Assembly (NCBI RefSeq): GCF_022601975.1
Contig: NZ_JAKVIR010000001.1
Location: 248,001 to 312,000, forward strand
Length of the DNA stretch: 64,000 nucleotides
Reading direction: 5' to 3'
DNA from: Pontibacter sp. E15-1
Lineage (GTDB): Bacteria; Bacteroidota; Bacteroidia; Cytophagales; Hymenobacteraceae
Below, one piece after another: positions 36,671 through 46,006 of the stretch. The translations under genes and the position numbers were made by a program. Within the stretch, counting starts at the first letter, position 1, and every line of letters begins with the position of its first letter. The notes under the pieces are model-generated. The model saw only the letters and a list, made by a program, of their open reading frames with translations. It did no database searches and was not told the DNA's origin.

Positions 36671-38011
36671 ATGAAAAGAGGGACTTTTTACTCCATTGTA
36701 CTGATTATTCTGCTCCTGGCCGGTTCCGGTGTATACCTATACAGCAGAAACCACGAAGATCCCATACCACCCCTAAAAGAACGTCACGGCCCCATCTCCA
36801 CAACCAGCGAGTGGCTGAACACCAAAGCAGCGATTGAGGGCCTGCAATATAAACTCAGAAAGAACAGCAACGACACCAAAAGCAAGCTTCTGCTTGCGCT
36901 GGCCTACATGCAGGAAGCCCGCGTTACCGGCGAGCATCCCTATTATTACCCGGCTGCCCTGCAGTTGGTGGACGAAGTGTTGGACCGTAAAAACGCGGAC
37001 CCTTCCATTCGCTACGAGGCAATCATAGCCAAAGCCAGCATCCAGCTGTCGCTGCACCAGTTTGAGGAAGCCCGTGCCACTGGCCTGGAGGCCTTAAAGC
37101 TTAACGACAAGAGAGCCACCGTGTACGGTGTGCTATGCGACGCCAATGTGGAGCTGGGAAATTACGACGAGGCTATTGAAATGGCAGACCAGATGGTGGC
37201 CATCCGCCCCGACCTAAAGTCGTATGCGCGCATCTCATACCTCCGCGAGATTCACGGCGACCTGGAAGGGGCCATACAGGCGATGGAGATGGCCGCACGC
37301 GCCGGAACTCCTAGCCTGGAGCAAACTGCCTGGACCAAGTGTACCCTGGGGCAACTCTATGAGAAAAAAGGCGAGTTGCAGCTGGCCGAGGCTACGTACC
37401 GGCAGGCATTGGAGGAGCGTCCGTCTTATGCCTTTGCCACTGGCGGCCTGGGTCGAATTGAAGCCAAAAAAGGCAATTATAAGGAAGGCATTGCGCTCTT
37501 AGAGCAGGCGGCCAACACCCTGCCTGAGTTTTCCTTTCAGGAGGAACTGACCAGCCTGTACCAGAAAACCGGACAGAAAGAGAAGGCTGCTGAGACGATG
37601 AAGCAACTGCTGGCCGGGCTGGAGGAAGACCAGGAAGCCGGACACGTGGTAGACCTGGAGCTGGCACGCATCCATACCGAGTTGGGCGATGATTATGACA
37701 AGGCCATGGGCTATGCCATGAAAGAGTACAAACGCCGCCCCAACAATATTGACGTGAACAATACCCTGGCCATGATCTACTACAAAAAACAGGATTACGC
37801 CAAAGCGGACACGTATATGAAACGCGCCATGCGCACCCAAAAGCAGGACGCCGCCACGCTGTGTCTGGATGGCCTGATCACGTTTAAAAAAGGCGACAAA
37901 GCCACCGGACAGGCACTGCTTCAGAAATCCTTTTCGCTGGACCCTTTCCAGAATAACAGCCTAAGCAAGGAGGGTAAGAAAGTCCTGGGCAACGCGCTTT
38001 CAAGTTTGTAA
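36671..38011 (+). CDS. Membrane-anchored tetratricopeptide repeat protein
   Basis: 446 residues from ATG at 36671, which starts a typical signal/anchor (RGTFYSIVLIILLLAGSGVY). An upstream in-frame ATG would read through the terminator hairpin. At least eight TPR units follow, for example ATVYGVLCDANVELGNYDEA and KCTLGQLYEKKGELQLAEAT. It is probably a periplasmic scaffold for protein contacts. It sits between the DUF4331 surface protein and a TonB receptor, suggesting joint work at the envelope. Confidence 0.88.
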   Translation: MKRGTFYSIVLIILLLAGSGVYLYSRNHEDPIPPLKERHGPISTTSEWLNTKAAIEGLQYKLRKNSNDTKSKLLLALAYMQEARVTGEHPYYYPAALQLVDEVLDRKNADPSIRYEAIIAKASIQLSLHQFEEARATGLEALKLNDKRATVYGVLCDANVELGNYDEAIEMADQMVAIRPDLKSYARISYLREIHGDLEGAIQAMEMAARAGTPSLEQTAWTKCTLGQLYEKKGELQLAEATYRQALEERPSYAFATGGLGRIEAKKGNYKEGIALLEQAANTLPEFSFQEELTSLYQKTGQKEKAAETMKQLLAGLEEDQEAGHVVDLELARIHTELGDDYDKAMGYAMKEYKRRPNNIDVNNTLAMIYYKKQDYAKADTYMKRAMRTQKQDAATLCLDGLITFKKGDKATGQALLQKSFSLDPFQNNSLSKEGKKVLGNALSSL

Positions 38012-38281
38012 TAAACATGTCGGTAGGTATAAGCAATGGAGTATACATCAGGATAAAGGAGGCGCTACTGTCAGTTGGCGGTGCCCTCCTCCCCTGTCTC
38101 CCTCTACCGGTAGCGGTTCCCTTTCTTTCTGCGGCCATGCTTTTGCCTGAGATAGCTTAGGGTATGATACCCAACAACAGTGCGACCGCATCATATCATC
38201 TATTCTTCTGGCTCATGTATCGCAGAAGGATTTTCTGTATTGTTTAGGCTGATTTCCCAGTTCCTTTTTACCCTACTCTAT

Positions 38282-40555
38282 GTGAAAAAATTACCCTTAC
38301 TTCTATTCTTATCCCTGCTATACCACACGTCAGCACTGGCGTTTATCCACAGTGGCATAATAAAAGGCAACGTGCGTGGGCAAGCCGATCATACCCCTTT
38401 GGCGGGGGCCTCGGTTTCAGTTGTAAGCCATAGTATCGGCACCACAACGGATGTCTTCGGGGAGTATGCCCTGACAAACCTGACCACGGGTACATATACC
38501 GTTCGGGTTTCCTACATAGGCTATACCGCCGCCACGTACACAGTGCAGGTGCAGGACGGGGAAACCACCATTCTGCACCCCCGGTTGGAGCGCGGCATGT
38601 TTGACCTGTCCGAGATCACTGTGTCTGGAGGAAAGGAAAAACCCCTGAACGCAATCAGCGCCATTGACGTGGCCATGCGCCCTGTCCGTTCGTCGCAGGA
38701 TGTGCTGCGGAGCGTGCCGGGGCTTTTTATTGCGCAACACGCCGGAGGCGGCAAGGCAGAGCAGATCTTCCTGCGGGGTTTCGATGTAGACCATGGCACC
38801 GACATGCGCCTGACGGTGGACGGAATGCCCGTCAACATGGTGTCGCATGCGCACGGGCAGGGCTACGCCGACCTGCATTTCCTGATCCCGGAAACAATTG
38901 AGTCGATTGATTATGGAAAGGGCCCTTACCAGGCGAGCCAGGGCAATTTTGCCACGGCAGGGTATGCCAGTTTCGCCACGCGCCCCTCTCTCAGCAACAG
39001 CAGCATCACGCTGGAGGCGGGCCGCTTCGATACCTATCGGGCGGCTGGCCTGTTCGATTTGCTTGGCGAAGCCGCCGGGCAAAAGCAGCAGCACGCTTAC
39101 CTGGCCACGGAGTATATGTTCACAAACGGTTATTTTGAATCGCCACAGAATTTCAACCGCATCAACCTCATGGGCCGCTACCAGGGAATGATTGGCAGCA
39201 ACAAGCTCCTGTCCGTCTCCCTGTCCACGTTCCGGAGCCGTTGGGATGCCTCCGGCCAGGTGCCCAACCGCGCCATAAAAGACGGCACCATCAGCCGCTT
39301 CGGCTCCATCGACGACACGGAGGGGGGTATAACATCACGCCAGAACGCAAACGCCATCCTGACTTCCATCCTACCCAACGGGGCGACGCTGGAAAACCAG
39401 GTATACTTCGTGAAGTATGATTTTGAGCTATACTCCAACTTCACGTTCTTCCTCCGCGACAGCCGCAACGGCGACCAGATCAGGCAGCGGGAAGACCGGT
39501 CAATCTACGGCTACCGCAGCACTTACAGCCACAGCGGTGAGCTTTTCGGGAAAACACTCAAAAGCGAGACAGGCATCAGCCTGCGCTACGACGCGGTGCA
39601 GGATTCTGAGCTGTCGCGCACCAAAGGCAGGCGCGTAACCTTGTCAGAGGTAAAAAAGGGCGACATAGAGGAGGTGAATGCCGCGGCCTATACCAGCCAT
39701 ACCCTTGCCCTCACTCCGCGTTGGAGCCTGAACGCCGTCCTGCGCTTCGACCAGTTTCTGTTTGGCTTCCAGGACAAGCTCACCCAAGACTCTCTTTACA
39801 GGCACCAGACTGCGCAGCAGCACAAGGCCAGCCCGAAACTCAACCTGTTTTATACCCATTCGCCGCAGCTGCAGCTGTACGCCAGTGCCGGCAAGGGCTT
39901 CCACTCCAACGACACGCGTGTTTCGGTGGTGGCTGCCCGAAACGAGATTCTGCCGTCGGCCCTCGGCGCTGACCTTGGCTTTGTATACAAGCCGGTCCCG
40001 GTTGCGGTGCTGCAGGCGGCTGTCTGGTTTCTGGACCTGGAGCAGGAGTTTGTGTATGTGGGGGATGAGGGGATTGTGGAGCCCATCGGCAAAACCCGCC
40101 GCTACGGCCTCGACCTGACCGCCCGGTATCAACTGGCTCCCACTCTTTTCGCCGACGCGGATGTCAGCCTGGCCCGGCCACGCGCCCGCGAGGCGGCTGA
40201 AGGAAGTAATTATATCCCCCTGGCTCCTTCCATAACCGGCACTGGCGGCCTCACCAGGCGCAGCGATAATGGCTTTTTCGGGAGTCTGCGCTACCGCTAC
40301 CTCAAAAGCCGCCCTGCCAACGAAGACTATAGCCTGACCGCCTCCGGCTACCTGCTGCTGGATGCCGTGGCAGGCTATACGTTTAAAAGCCTGGAGCTGA
40401 AACTCACCGCGGAGAACCTGCTGAACGAGAAGTGGAAAGAGGCGCAGTTCGAGACCGAGTCGAGGTTGCGCAACGAGCCGGAATCGGTTACCGAAATCCA
40501 CTTCACCCCGGGCACGCCGTTCTATTTAAAGGCAAGCGCCACATACAAGTTTTAA
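38282..40555 (+). CDS. TonB-dependent receptor with carboxypeptidase-like N-domain
   Basis: ~758 residues if started at GTG 38282, which gives the signal VKKLPLLLFLSLLYHTSALA; a start at ATG 38180 adds 34 residues ahead of it. A CarboxypepD-reg domain (GNVRGQADHTPLAGASVSVV) leads into the plug (RSSQDVLRSVPGLFIAQHAG, FLRGFDVDHGTDMRLTVDG). The C-terminal barrel ends in an aromatic residue (ATYKF). Histidines in VSHAHGQGYADLHF in the plug could bind a metal. It imports an unknown ligand across the outer membrane. Third gene of the DUF4331-TPR set; the gap from the TPR stop is 270 bases. Confidence 0.88.
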   Translation: MKKLPLLLFLSLLYHTSALAFIHSGIIKGNVRGQADHTPLAGASVSVVSHSIGTTTDVFGEYALTNLTTGTYTVRVSYIGYTAATYTVQVQDGETTILHPRLERGMFDLSEITVSGGKEKPLNAISAIDVAMRPVRSSQDVLRSVPGLFIAQHAGGGKAEQIFLRGFDVDHGTDMRLTVDGMPVNMVSHAHGQGYADLHFLIPETIESIDYGKGPYQASQGNFATAGYASFATRPSLSNSSITLEAGRFDTYRAAGLFDLLGEAAGQKQQHAYLATEYMFTNGYFESPQNFNRINLMGRYQGMIGSNKLLSVSLSTFRSRWDASGQVPNRAIKDGTISRFGSIDDTEGGITSRQNANAILTSILPNGATLENQVYFVKYDFELYSNFTFFLRDSRNGDQIRQREDRSIYGYRSTYSHSGELFGKTLKSETGISLRYDAVQDSELSRTKGRRVTLSEVKKGDIEEVNAAAYTSHTLALTPRWSLNAVLRFDQFLFGFQDKLTQDSLYRHQTAQQHKASPKLNLFYTHSPQLQLYASAGKGFHSNDTRVSVVAARNEILPSALGADLGFVYKPVPVAVLQAAVWFLDLEQEFVYVGDEGIVEPIGKTRRYGLDLTARYQLAPTLFADADVSLARPRAREAAEGSNYIPLAPSITGTGGLTRRSDNGFFGSLRYRYLKSRPANEDYSLTASGYLLLDAVAGYTFKSLELKLTAENLLNEKWKEAQFETESRLRNEPESVTEIHFTPGTPFYLKASATYKF

Positions 40556-40792
40556 CCCAGCCAGGTCTGCCGAAGCAGCACATTTTGAAAAGGGCGCGGC
40601 CCTCAAACCCTCTTTATACCTAACCTACGATTTCCAGCTGTCCCAAACAAAACAGGCGCGAAACGGTATTTTATCTTTAGCTGCCTGGCAGGCCTTGTTT
40701 TGGTATAACCGCAATTCCGGACACCCGGCAGTTATGGTATACATGCCGCCCTGCTGCCTGAAGGGCAAGCAGGGCGGCGTATTTTCTCATTA

Positions 40793-40808
40793 GAGCTTGT
40801 TTAGAATG
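40793..40808 (+). repeat. Sequence resembling one end of repeat family B at the OYE gene start
   Basis: AGAGCTTGTTTAGAAT matches the family B left end (AGAGCATGTTTAAAAT) at 14 of 16 positions. It overlaps the ATG of the next gene. No matching right end is found, so this may be a relic or chance. Confidence 0.3.
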
Positions 40809-41879
40809 TCTAGATTATTTTCCCCTTTAACCATTAAAGATATTACTTTCCGGAACAGAATCGCCGTCTCCCCGATGTGCCAGTACTCCAGCGAGGACGG
40901 CTTCACCAACGACTGGCACCTCGTGCATTTGGGAAGCCGCGCCGTGGGCGGTGCCGGGCTTGTGCTGGTAGAGGCCACCGCCGTGTCGGCGGAGGGCCGC
41001 ATCACGCCAGATGATGTCGGGATATGGAAAGACGCCCACATTGCCAACCTGCAGCGCATCACCGCTTTTCTGGAGGCGGAAGGTGCCGTGCCCGGCGTGC
41101 AGTTGGCCCACGCTGGCCGCAAGGCCAGCCACCAAAGCCCCTGGAAAGGCGGCGCTGCCATTGCCCCCTCCGATGAAAAAGGCTGGCAAACCGTGGCCCC
41201 AAGCGCCCTGCCCTTCACAGCAGGCGAGCCCATACCCACTGCCCTGGACGAGGCGGGCATTCAAAAAGTGATCGACGATTTCAGGGGGGCCGCGCAACGC
41301 TCCCTCGCTGCCGGGTTCAAAGTGATCGAGATACACGCGGCGCACGGCTACCTGCTGCACGAATTTTATTCCCCGCTCAGCAACCAGCGCACCGATGCCT
41401 ATGGCGGCTCTTTTGAAAACCGCATCCGCCTGCTTGTGGAAGTAGTGGCCGCGGTACAGGAGGTATGGCCGGCCCAGTACCCGCTTTTTGTGCGCATCTC
41501 GGCCACCGACTGGACCGAAGGGGGCTGGACAGGCGATGATTCTGTGCAGTTGGGCAAAGTGCTGAAGGAAAAAGGCGTGGACCTGATTGACTGCTCCACT
41601 GGTGGCAACGTGCCAAACGCCAAGATCCCGGTTGGGCCGCTGTATCAGGCATCGTTCGCCGAAAAGGTGAATCGCGAAGCCGGGATCATGACGGGGGCTG
41701 TCGGGATGATTACGAGCGCTGCCGAAGCCGAGGCTCTTGTGGCGGAGGGTAAAGCTGACCTGGTGCTCCTCGCGCGCGAGATGCTGCGTGACCCCTACTT
41801 CCCGCTCCATGCCGCCCTAGAACTTGGTGCGGATATCCCATGGCCGGTTCAGTATGAACGTGCCAAGCCAAGACGGTAG
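40806..41879 (+). CDS. Old Yellow Enzyme family oxidoreductase (YqjM-like)
   Basis: 357 residues from ATG 40806; a TTG three codons upstream is possible. YqjM-class features: redox-tuning cysteine in VSPMCQYSSEDG, substrate-binding HAAHGYLLHEF, FENRIRLLVEV, and the C-terminal FMN phosphate region TGAVGMITSAAEAE plus LAREMLRDPYFP. These FMN enzymes reduce activated C=C bonds with NADPH, usually for detoxification of enones or quinones. Monocistronic, followed by repeat family A. Confidence 0.92.
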   Translation: MSRLFSPLTIKDITFRNRIAVSPMCQYSSEDGFTNDWHLVHLGSRAVGGAGLVLVEATAVSAEGRITPDDVGIWKDAHIANLQRITAFLEAEGAVPGVQLAHAGRKASHQSPWKGGAAIAPSDEKGWQTVAPSALPFTAGEPIPTALDEAGIQKVIDDFRGAAQRSLAAGFKVIEIHAAHGYLLHEFYSPLSNQRTDAYGGSFENRIRLLVEVVAAVQEVWPAQYPLFVRISATDWTEGGWTGDDSVQLGKVLKEKGVDLIDCSTGGNVPNAKIPVGPLYQASFAEKVNREAGIMTGAVGMITSAAEAEALVAEGKADLVLLAREMLRDPYFPLHAALELGADIPWPVQYERAKPRR

Positions 41880-41913
41880 GTTATACAGGCAATGCGCTTA
41901 CATCAATGAGAAT

Positions 41914-42097
41914 GGTATATCCAATATCATTGATGTGAGCGCATAGATCCTCTTTATGGCGCAAGCGGACGCTTGTGCCTCGCATTCCAACCTGCCGCAC
42001 ATCGCCCCACAAGCGGACGCTTGCGCCAGTGTTAGTCGCCTCCAAATTCACGAAGTAAAAATACTCCAGTCCGCAAAATCCATTCAGTAATGGTATA
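41914..42097. repeat. Inverted-repeat element, family A, copy 2 (~184 bp)
   Basis: Layout matches copy 1 (1726-1914): GCATAGATCC, then a 20-bp arm at 41958-41977, its partner at 42008-42027, then CCAGTGTT, AAATTCACGAA, ACTCCAGT and an end TAATGGTATA. The two arms differ from perfect complementarity only at two central bases. The left terminal repeat is eroded, while an extra hairpin CATCAATG / CATTGATG (41901-41935) overlaps it. Confidence 0.8.
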
Positions 42098-42118
42098 AGT
42101 TAGTGGCTGGCCATATAT

Positions 42119-42151
42119 AAAAGGGCTGAAGAATGATTCTTCAGCCCTTTT
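42119..42151. terminator. Bidirectional hairpin terminator
   Basis: 15-bp stem AAAAGGGCTGAAGAA / TTCTTCAGCCCTTTT with a three-base loop, between the OYE gene and the PepSY gene, which converge. Confidence 0.85.
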
Positions 42152-42192
42152 ATATATAACCGCTATATATAACCGCCCAGACCGCACTCGAA

Positions 42193-43416
42193 TTACGAGG
42201 CGTTGACCAGTCTCTTCTTCGGTTTTTTCTTCAGTTTGTTAATCCAAATCAACGTACCGGTAACGGGCAGGCTGGTGGCAATGAGGCAGGAGATAAAGTA
42301 CAGGATTTTAGAGAACGTGCCGTATACCTCGCCCAGATGCAGCGGCCGGATGAGCGAAACGAGCTGCACATTCAGCGGCTTTTCGGAGAAAATCTCCACG
42401 AGCAGCGGTTCCCCGGTGTGCTGGTCCAGTTGTACTTTGTCGGAGGCAGCCAAGGCGAAGAAACCCGCCCCAGACTTCGTCACTACCACGGCCGTTGTGT
42501 CATCCTGCGGCAAAGCCACGCGGATATTACCGTCTCCCGGAAGAATGGCTTCTGCTCGTGATATATAACCTGCTAAGGTAAGCGTGGCTGTTTGGCCAGC
42601 CATCCTATGAGACGCCATGGGCTTTTCGCGCCTCCCCTTGAATACCTCTTCGCCCATCAGGCTACTCAGGCCGTTGCGGTACCACTCAAACGACCAGCAA
42701 AGGCCCGTCAGTGCCATAATCAGCAGCAGCAGAGCAGCGTAGAATCCGAGTGTGTTGTGCAGGTCGTGGTTCACGCGCTTCCATTTGGCGTTGGTTTTGA
42801 TCTTTAAGCCCTGTTTCCAGTTCTTACGCTTCACCGGAAACCATAAAACCAAACCCGTCAGGGTGAGGAACACAAATATAATCGTCGCGATGCCCACAAT
42901 CATCTTGCCTATACCCCCTTCAATCAACAACCAGCGGTGCAGCTGCATCATCGTCTGGAAAAAGCCAGTGGCCGGGCCTTCTGTGGTGCCCTTCACCGCA
43001 CCGGTATAAGGGTCCACCATGTACGTGGTCGGGCGGTTGCCCCCGCCGTGCCCGCCTCTGCCCGCTTGCGCATTTTTACCGTTCCCGCTTGGCCCATGAC
43101 TTTCCGCTGCGCTACCTGCCGGCTCCGCTTGCGCCACGCTCACGCGGTACGTGCTTTCGCTGTCCACCGGAATATCCAGGCTCACTACCTTACCGTGCAG
43201 TTCCTTCTCCAACTGCTTTACCAGCGCATCCACCGGCAGCACGTGTGCCTGCGCCTCCACCGTGTACTTCTCCGGCTCCAGCAACTGCTCTATTTCGGTA
43301 TGGAACGTGTAAATGGTGCCGCTGAGGCACACGATAAAAAGCACAAGTCCGCTGCCAATGCCCAGCCAGAGGTGTATGTCGTTAAAAAGCTTGCGCCAGG
43401 TGAAGGTCCTTTTCAT
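42193..43416 (-). CDS. PepSY-associated membrane protein of a siderophore-uptake locus
   Basis: 407 residues. FNDIHLWLGIGSGLVLFIVC opens the first membrane helix, with a histidine conserved in the family. A periplasmic PepSY region follows, containing a Gly/His-rich insertion (AGRGGHGGGNRP). Two or three further helices include IATIIFVFLTLTGLVLWFPV and the FYAALLLLIMALTGLCW segment. PepSY membrane proteins beside TonB siderophore receptors are thought to act in ferric-siderophore reduction or iron release at the inner membrane. It lies 49 bases downstream of the receptor gene, probably in the same operon. Confidence 0.88.
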   Translation of the reverse strand: MKRTFTWRKLFNDIHLWLGIGSGLVLFIVCLSGTIYTFHTEIEQLLEPEKYTVEAQAHVLPVDALVKQLEKELHGKVVSLDIPVDSESTYRVSVAQAEPAGSAAESHGPSGNGKNAQAGRGGHGGGNRPTTYMVDPYTGAVKGTTEGPATGFFQTMMQLHRWLLIEGGIGKMIVGIATIIFVFLTLTGLVLWFPVKRKNWKQGLKIKTNAKWKRVNHDLHNTLGFYAALLLLIMALTGLCWSFEWYRNGLSSLMGEEVFKGRREKPMASHRMAGQTATLTLAGYISRAEAILPGDGNIRVALPQDDTTAVVVTKSGAGFFALAASDKVQLDQHTGEPLLVEIFSEKPLNVQLVSLIRPLHLGEVYGTFSKILYFISCLIATSLPVTGTLIWINKLKKKPKKRLVNAS

Positions 43417-43465
43417 GGGTTAAGACAATATTCTGTATAGAATCAGTGAAAAATCTACAAAAAGT

Positions 43466-45901
43466 TTAAAAGCGATAAGTTACAACGCCAGACAAGTTTC
43501 GTGGCTGCACACTGTCGATATAGTTGGAACGGTAGGCATCATACCCTACTTCGTCCAGGAGGTTGTTGAAGAGCACCCGAACACCGATGTGCTGCCGGAA
43601 CTCATACCCAACCTGCGCGTTCACCAGGGTATAGGCCTTGTTATACCACGGGGCGGTGTCTGGCTCGATGGCATGGTACTGCACCCCGTCCTGTGTCCAG
43701 TCGTTGTATGGGCGCTTGCCCAGGTAATAGGCCCCTAATCCGGCATTCAGTCCCTTCAGCACCCCTTCCGGCACCGTATAGTAGGCCCAGGCGTTAACCG
43801 TGTGCTTCGGGGTGTTGTTCGGCGCAGAACCCGGCACAAACGTGGTGTGCTCTTTATACTGCGCATTGATGTAGGCATAGCCCGTTACGATCTCCAGGTT
43901 TGGCAGCAGGCGGCCGGTCAGTTCCAACTCCGCGCCTTTTCGCTCGTCGTTGCCGCCCTTCGTATAGTAACCCGCAGACACCACCGCGCCTGTTTCATCC
44001 ACCCGGAACACTTCCAGGTTCATGTCTTTGTTGTTGATCTGGTAAAGCGTCAGGTTAAAGCGCAGGCGGTTGTTGAACCACTCCGACTTAATACCCGCCT
44101 CCAACTGGTCGATGCGCTCCGAGCCAAGCGGGTCGCCGTTCGCGTCCAGGCGAGAGGCCGACCGTGGGTTGGAGCTGTTGGTGTAGGAGCCGAAAATATT
44201 GATGTTCTTCTGTACCGTGAACATCACGCCGGCCAGGGGGTTCCAGAACGCGGTGGTGGACGTAGACTCCCCGCCTGACCTGGATTTGTTGGTGCTGTAG
44301 CGCACGCCGCCATATACCCGCGCCCATTCCGTCAGCTGCATCACATCCTGCAGCGTCACGCCAAAACGATGGTCATAGGATTGATTCTCATTGGTAAGCG
44401 AAAAAGCGGGCACGCCTTCCGGCAAGGTGTTGGGAATGGTCTGCGGGTCAAAGACATTGATCACGTCGATGCCGATGGAGTTGTACGTGGGCTGATACAG
44501 GTCCATATACCGGTAATCTGCCCCGATCTGGAAGGTATGCTGCAAAAACCCGGTGTTCAGTTGCTGCCCCACCAGGTCAAGCTGCAGCACCGTGTTCTTG
44601 TCTTCGCGGCTGGAGTTGTGCGAGATGGAGCGGTTATACCAGTTCAGCTGCTCCACGTTGATGTTGTTCTCCTCATCGGTTTTCAGCGCAGAGAGATTGC
44701 TTTTAATCGCGTCGGCGTTGTAACTGGAGTAAAAAGCGGCGGCGCGTATGTATAAACTGTTGTTGAGGTTGTGCTTGAGGCGCGCGGCGTAAGTGCTGTG
44801 CCTCACATCAGTCACATCAGTCTCAAACCCCAGGAACCGGTTCGACGGCAAGTCATATATCTCGTTTTTCTTGTTGCCCACCGACAGGTTCACAGTGCCT
44901 ACATCGATGCCCTGGGCCTCGTCGAAGTAATCCATTTCCAGCGTCAGGGTACTTTTGGCGTTCGGGCGCCACTCCACCGATGGGTTGATGTAATAGGATT
45001 CGTTGGGCATGTGGTCCCGGAACTTTCCGCCGTTCTCGTAAGACCCGTTCAGGCGCACGGCCAGCGTTTTGGATTCGTTTACCACGCGCTACACATCAAA
45101 CGTTGGCCGGATAAGGCCCCAGCTGCCCACTCGCAACGACAAAGCGCCAGTGTTCTCGAACTTGGGTGTCTTTGTCACGATGTTCACAATGCCGCCCGGG
45201 CCACCCAGGTCGGTGGCAGCGCCCATGGTTACGGAACTTGCGCCTTTCAGCACCTGAATGCTTTCCACACCCTGCATGTCGGTGGAGAAGCCCTGGCCCC
45301 GGAAGTCAGTCATCACCCGCACACCGTTCTTCAGCGTCGGGATCCCACGAAAGCCACGCGAGGAAATGCTCTCGCGCACGCCACCGTACGTGGCATAGGT
45401 ATAAACACCCGGCACGTTCCGAACTCCCTCCAGTACACTCAGCGCCCCCTGCTGCGCTATCAGCCGGTCCGATATCACGGAGATGCTCTGGATCTGCTCG
45501 CTGGGCTTGAGCGGCAGGCGCGTGATGGCATCGAGCTTCTCGGGCTGCTTGTCGCGCTCCCCGAACACCTCCACCTCTGCCACCTGGTTGGCCTTCGCCA
45601 GCAGCGACAGGATGATTTCCTCCGACTTGCCGCGGCGCAGCGTCACCTGAGCCGTCTGGCTTTCGAACCCGATGGCCACCACATGCACCTGATAGGTACC
45701 TTCGGGTAATCGCGTCAGCTCAAAGCTGCCATTGTCGCTGGAGATCGTGCTGAAGCGCGTGTTTTCCAGCACTATACTGGCCGCAGCCACGGGCCTCCCG
45801 TTCTCCCCCTGCACGCGCCCATACAACGTTGCCCCGAGGTGCTGCGCCCAAAGGCTGTGTGAAAACAGCAGGAGAAATATAGCTAATGTAAAATTTTTCA
45901 T
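43466..45901 (-). pseudogene. TonB-dependent siderophore receptor interrupted by an in-frame amber codon
   Basis: One frame of 811 codons is continuous except for a TAG at 45089-45091 (codon 271). Before it: signal peptide (FTLAIFLLLFSHSLWAQ), carboxypeptidase-like domain (GRVQGENGRPVAAASIVLEN), and a plug with GVYTYATYGGVRESISSRGF and LKGASSVTMGAA. After it: barrel strands up to the terminal phenylalanine (LSGVVTYRF). The stop falls just past the plug, at the barrel start (RPTFDV, stop, RVVNESKTLAVRL). Homology continues on both sides without gap, so a single base change such as CAG to TAG explains it. Either a recent null mutation or a sequencing error. Confidence 0.85.
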
Positions 45902-45911
45902 CGTTATTTTT

Positions 45912-45930
45912 ATTTAGACTAATTATAAAT
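45912..45930. promoter_or_regulatory. Candidate iron-regulator (Fur/DtxR-like) box
   Basis: ATTTAGA-CTAAT-TATAAAT, an imperfect palindrome with one mismatch, 11 bases before the siderophore receptor start. AT-rich boxes of TTTAGA..TCTAAA type are found at iron-transport genes in Bacteroidetes. Assignment is by position and pattern only. Confidence 0.4.
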
Positions 45931-45933
45931 AAT

Positions 45934-45950
45934 TACTTTTGGCAAAAGTA
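45934..45950. promoter_or_regulatory. Perfect palindrome in the receptor/AraC intergenic region
   Basis: TACTTTTG-G-CAAAAGTA, 8-bp arms around a single base, adjacent to the iron-box candidate. The minus-strand CTTTTG could also serve as the -33 element of the receptor promoter. Confidence 0.45.
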
Positions 45951-45972
45951 GGTCACAGATGGCACGTGCTGG

Positions 45973-46006
45973 TATCGAAAAAGGAAGAAAGAATATCGAA
46001 AAAGGA
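45973..46006 (+). promoter_or_regulatory. Two 13-bp direct repeats, candidate AraC binding site
   Basis: TATCGAAAAAGGA occurs at 45973-45985 and again at 45994-46006, a period of 21 bases (two helical turns). The second copy ends on the A of the AraC start codon, and its AAAGGA could also serve as a ribosome-binding site. AraC-family proteins commonly bind direct repeats at this spacing. Confidence 0.5.
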
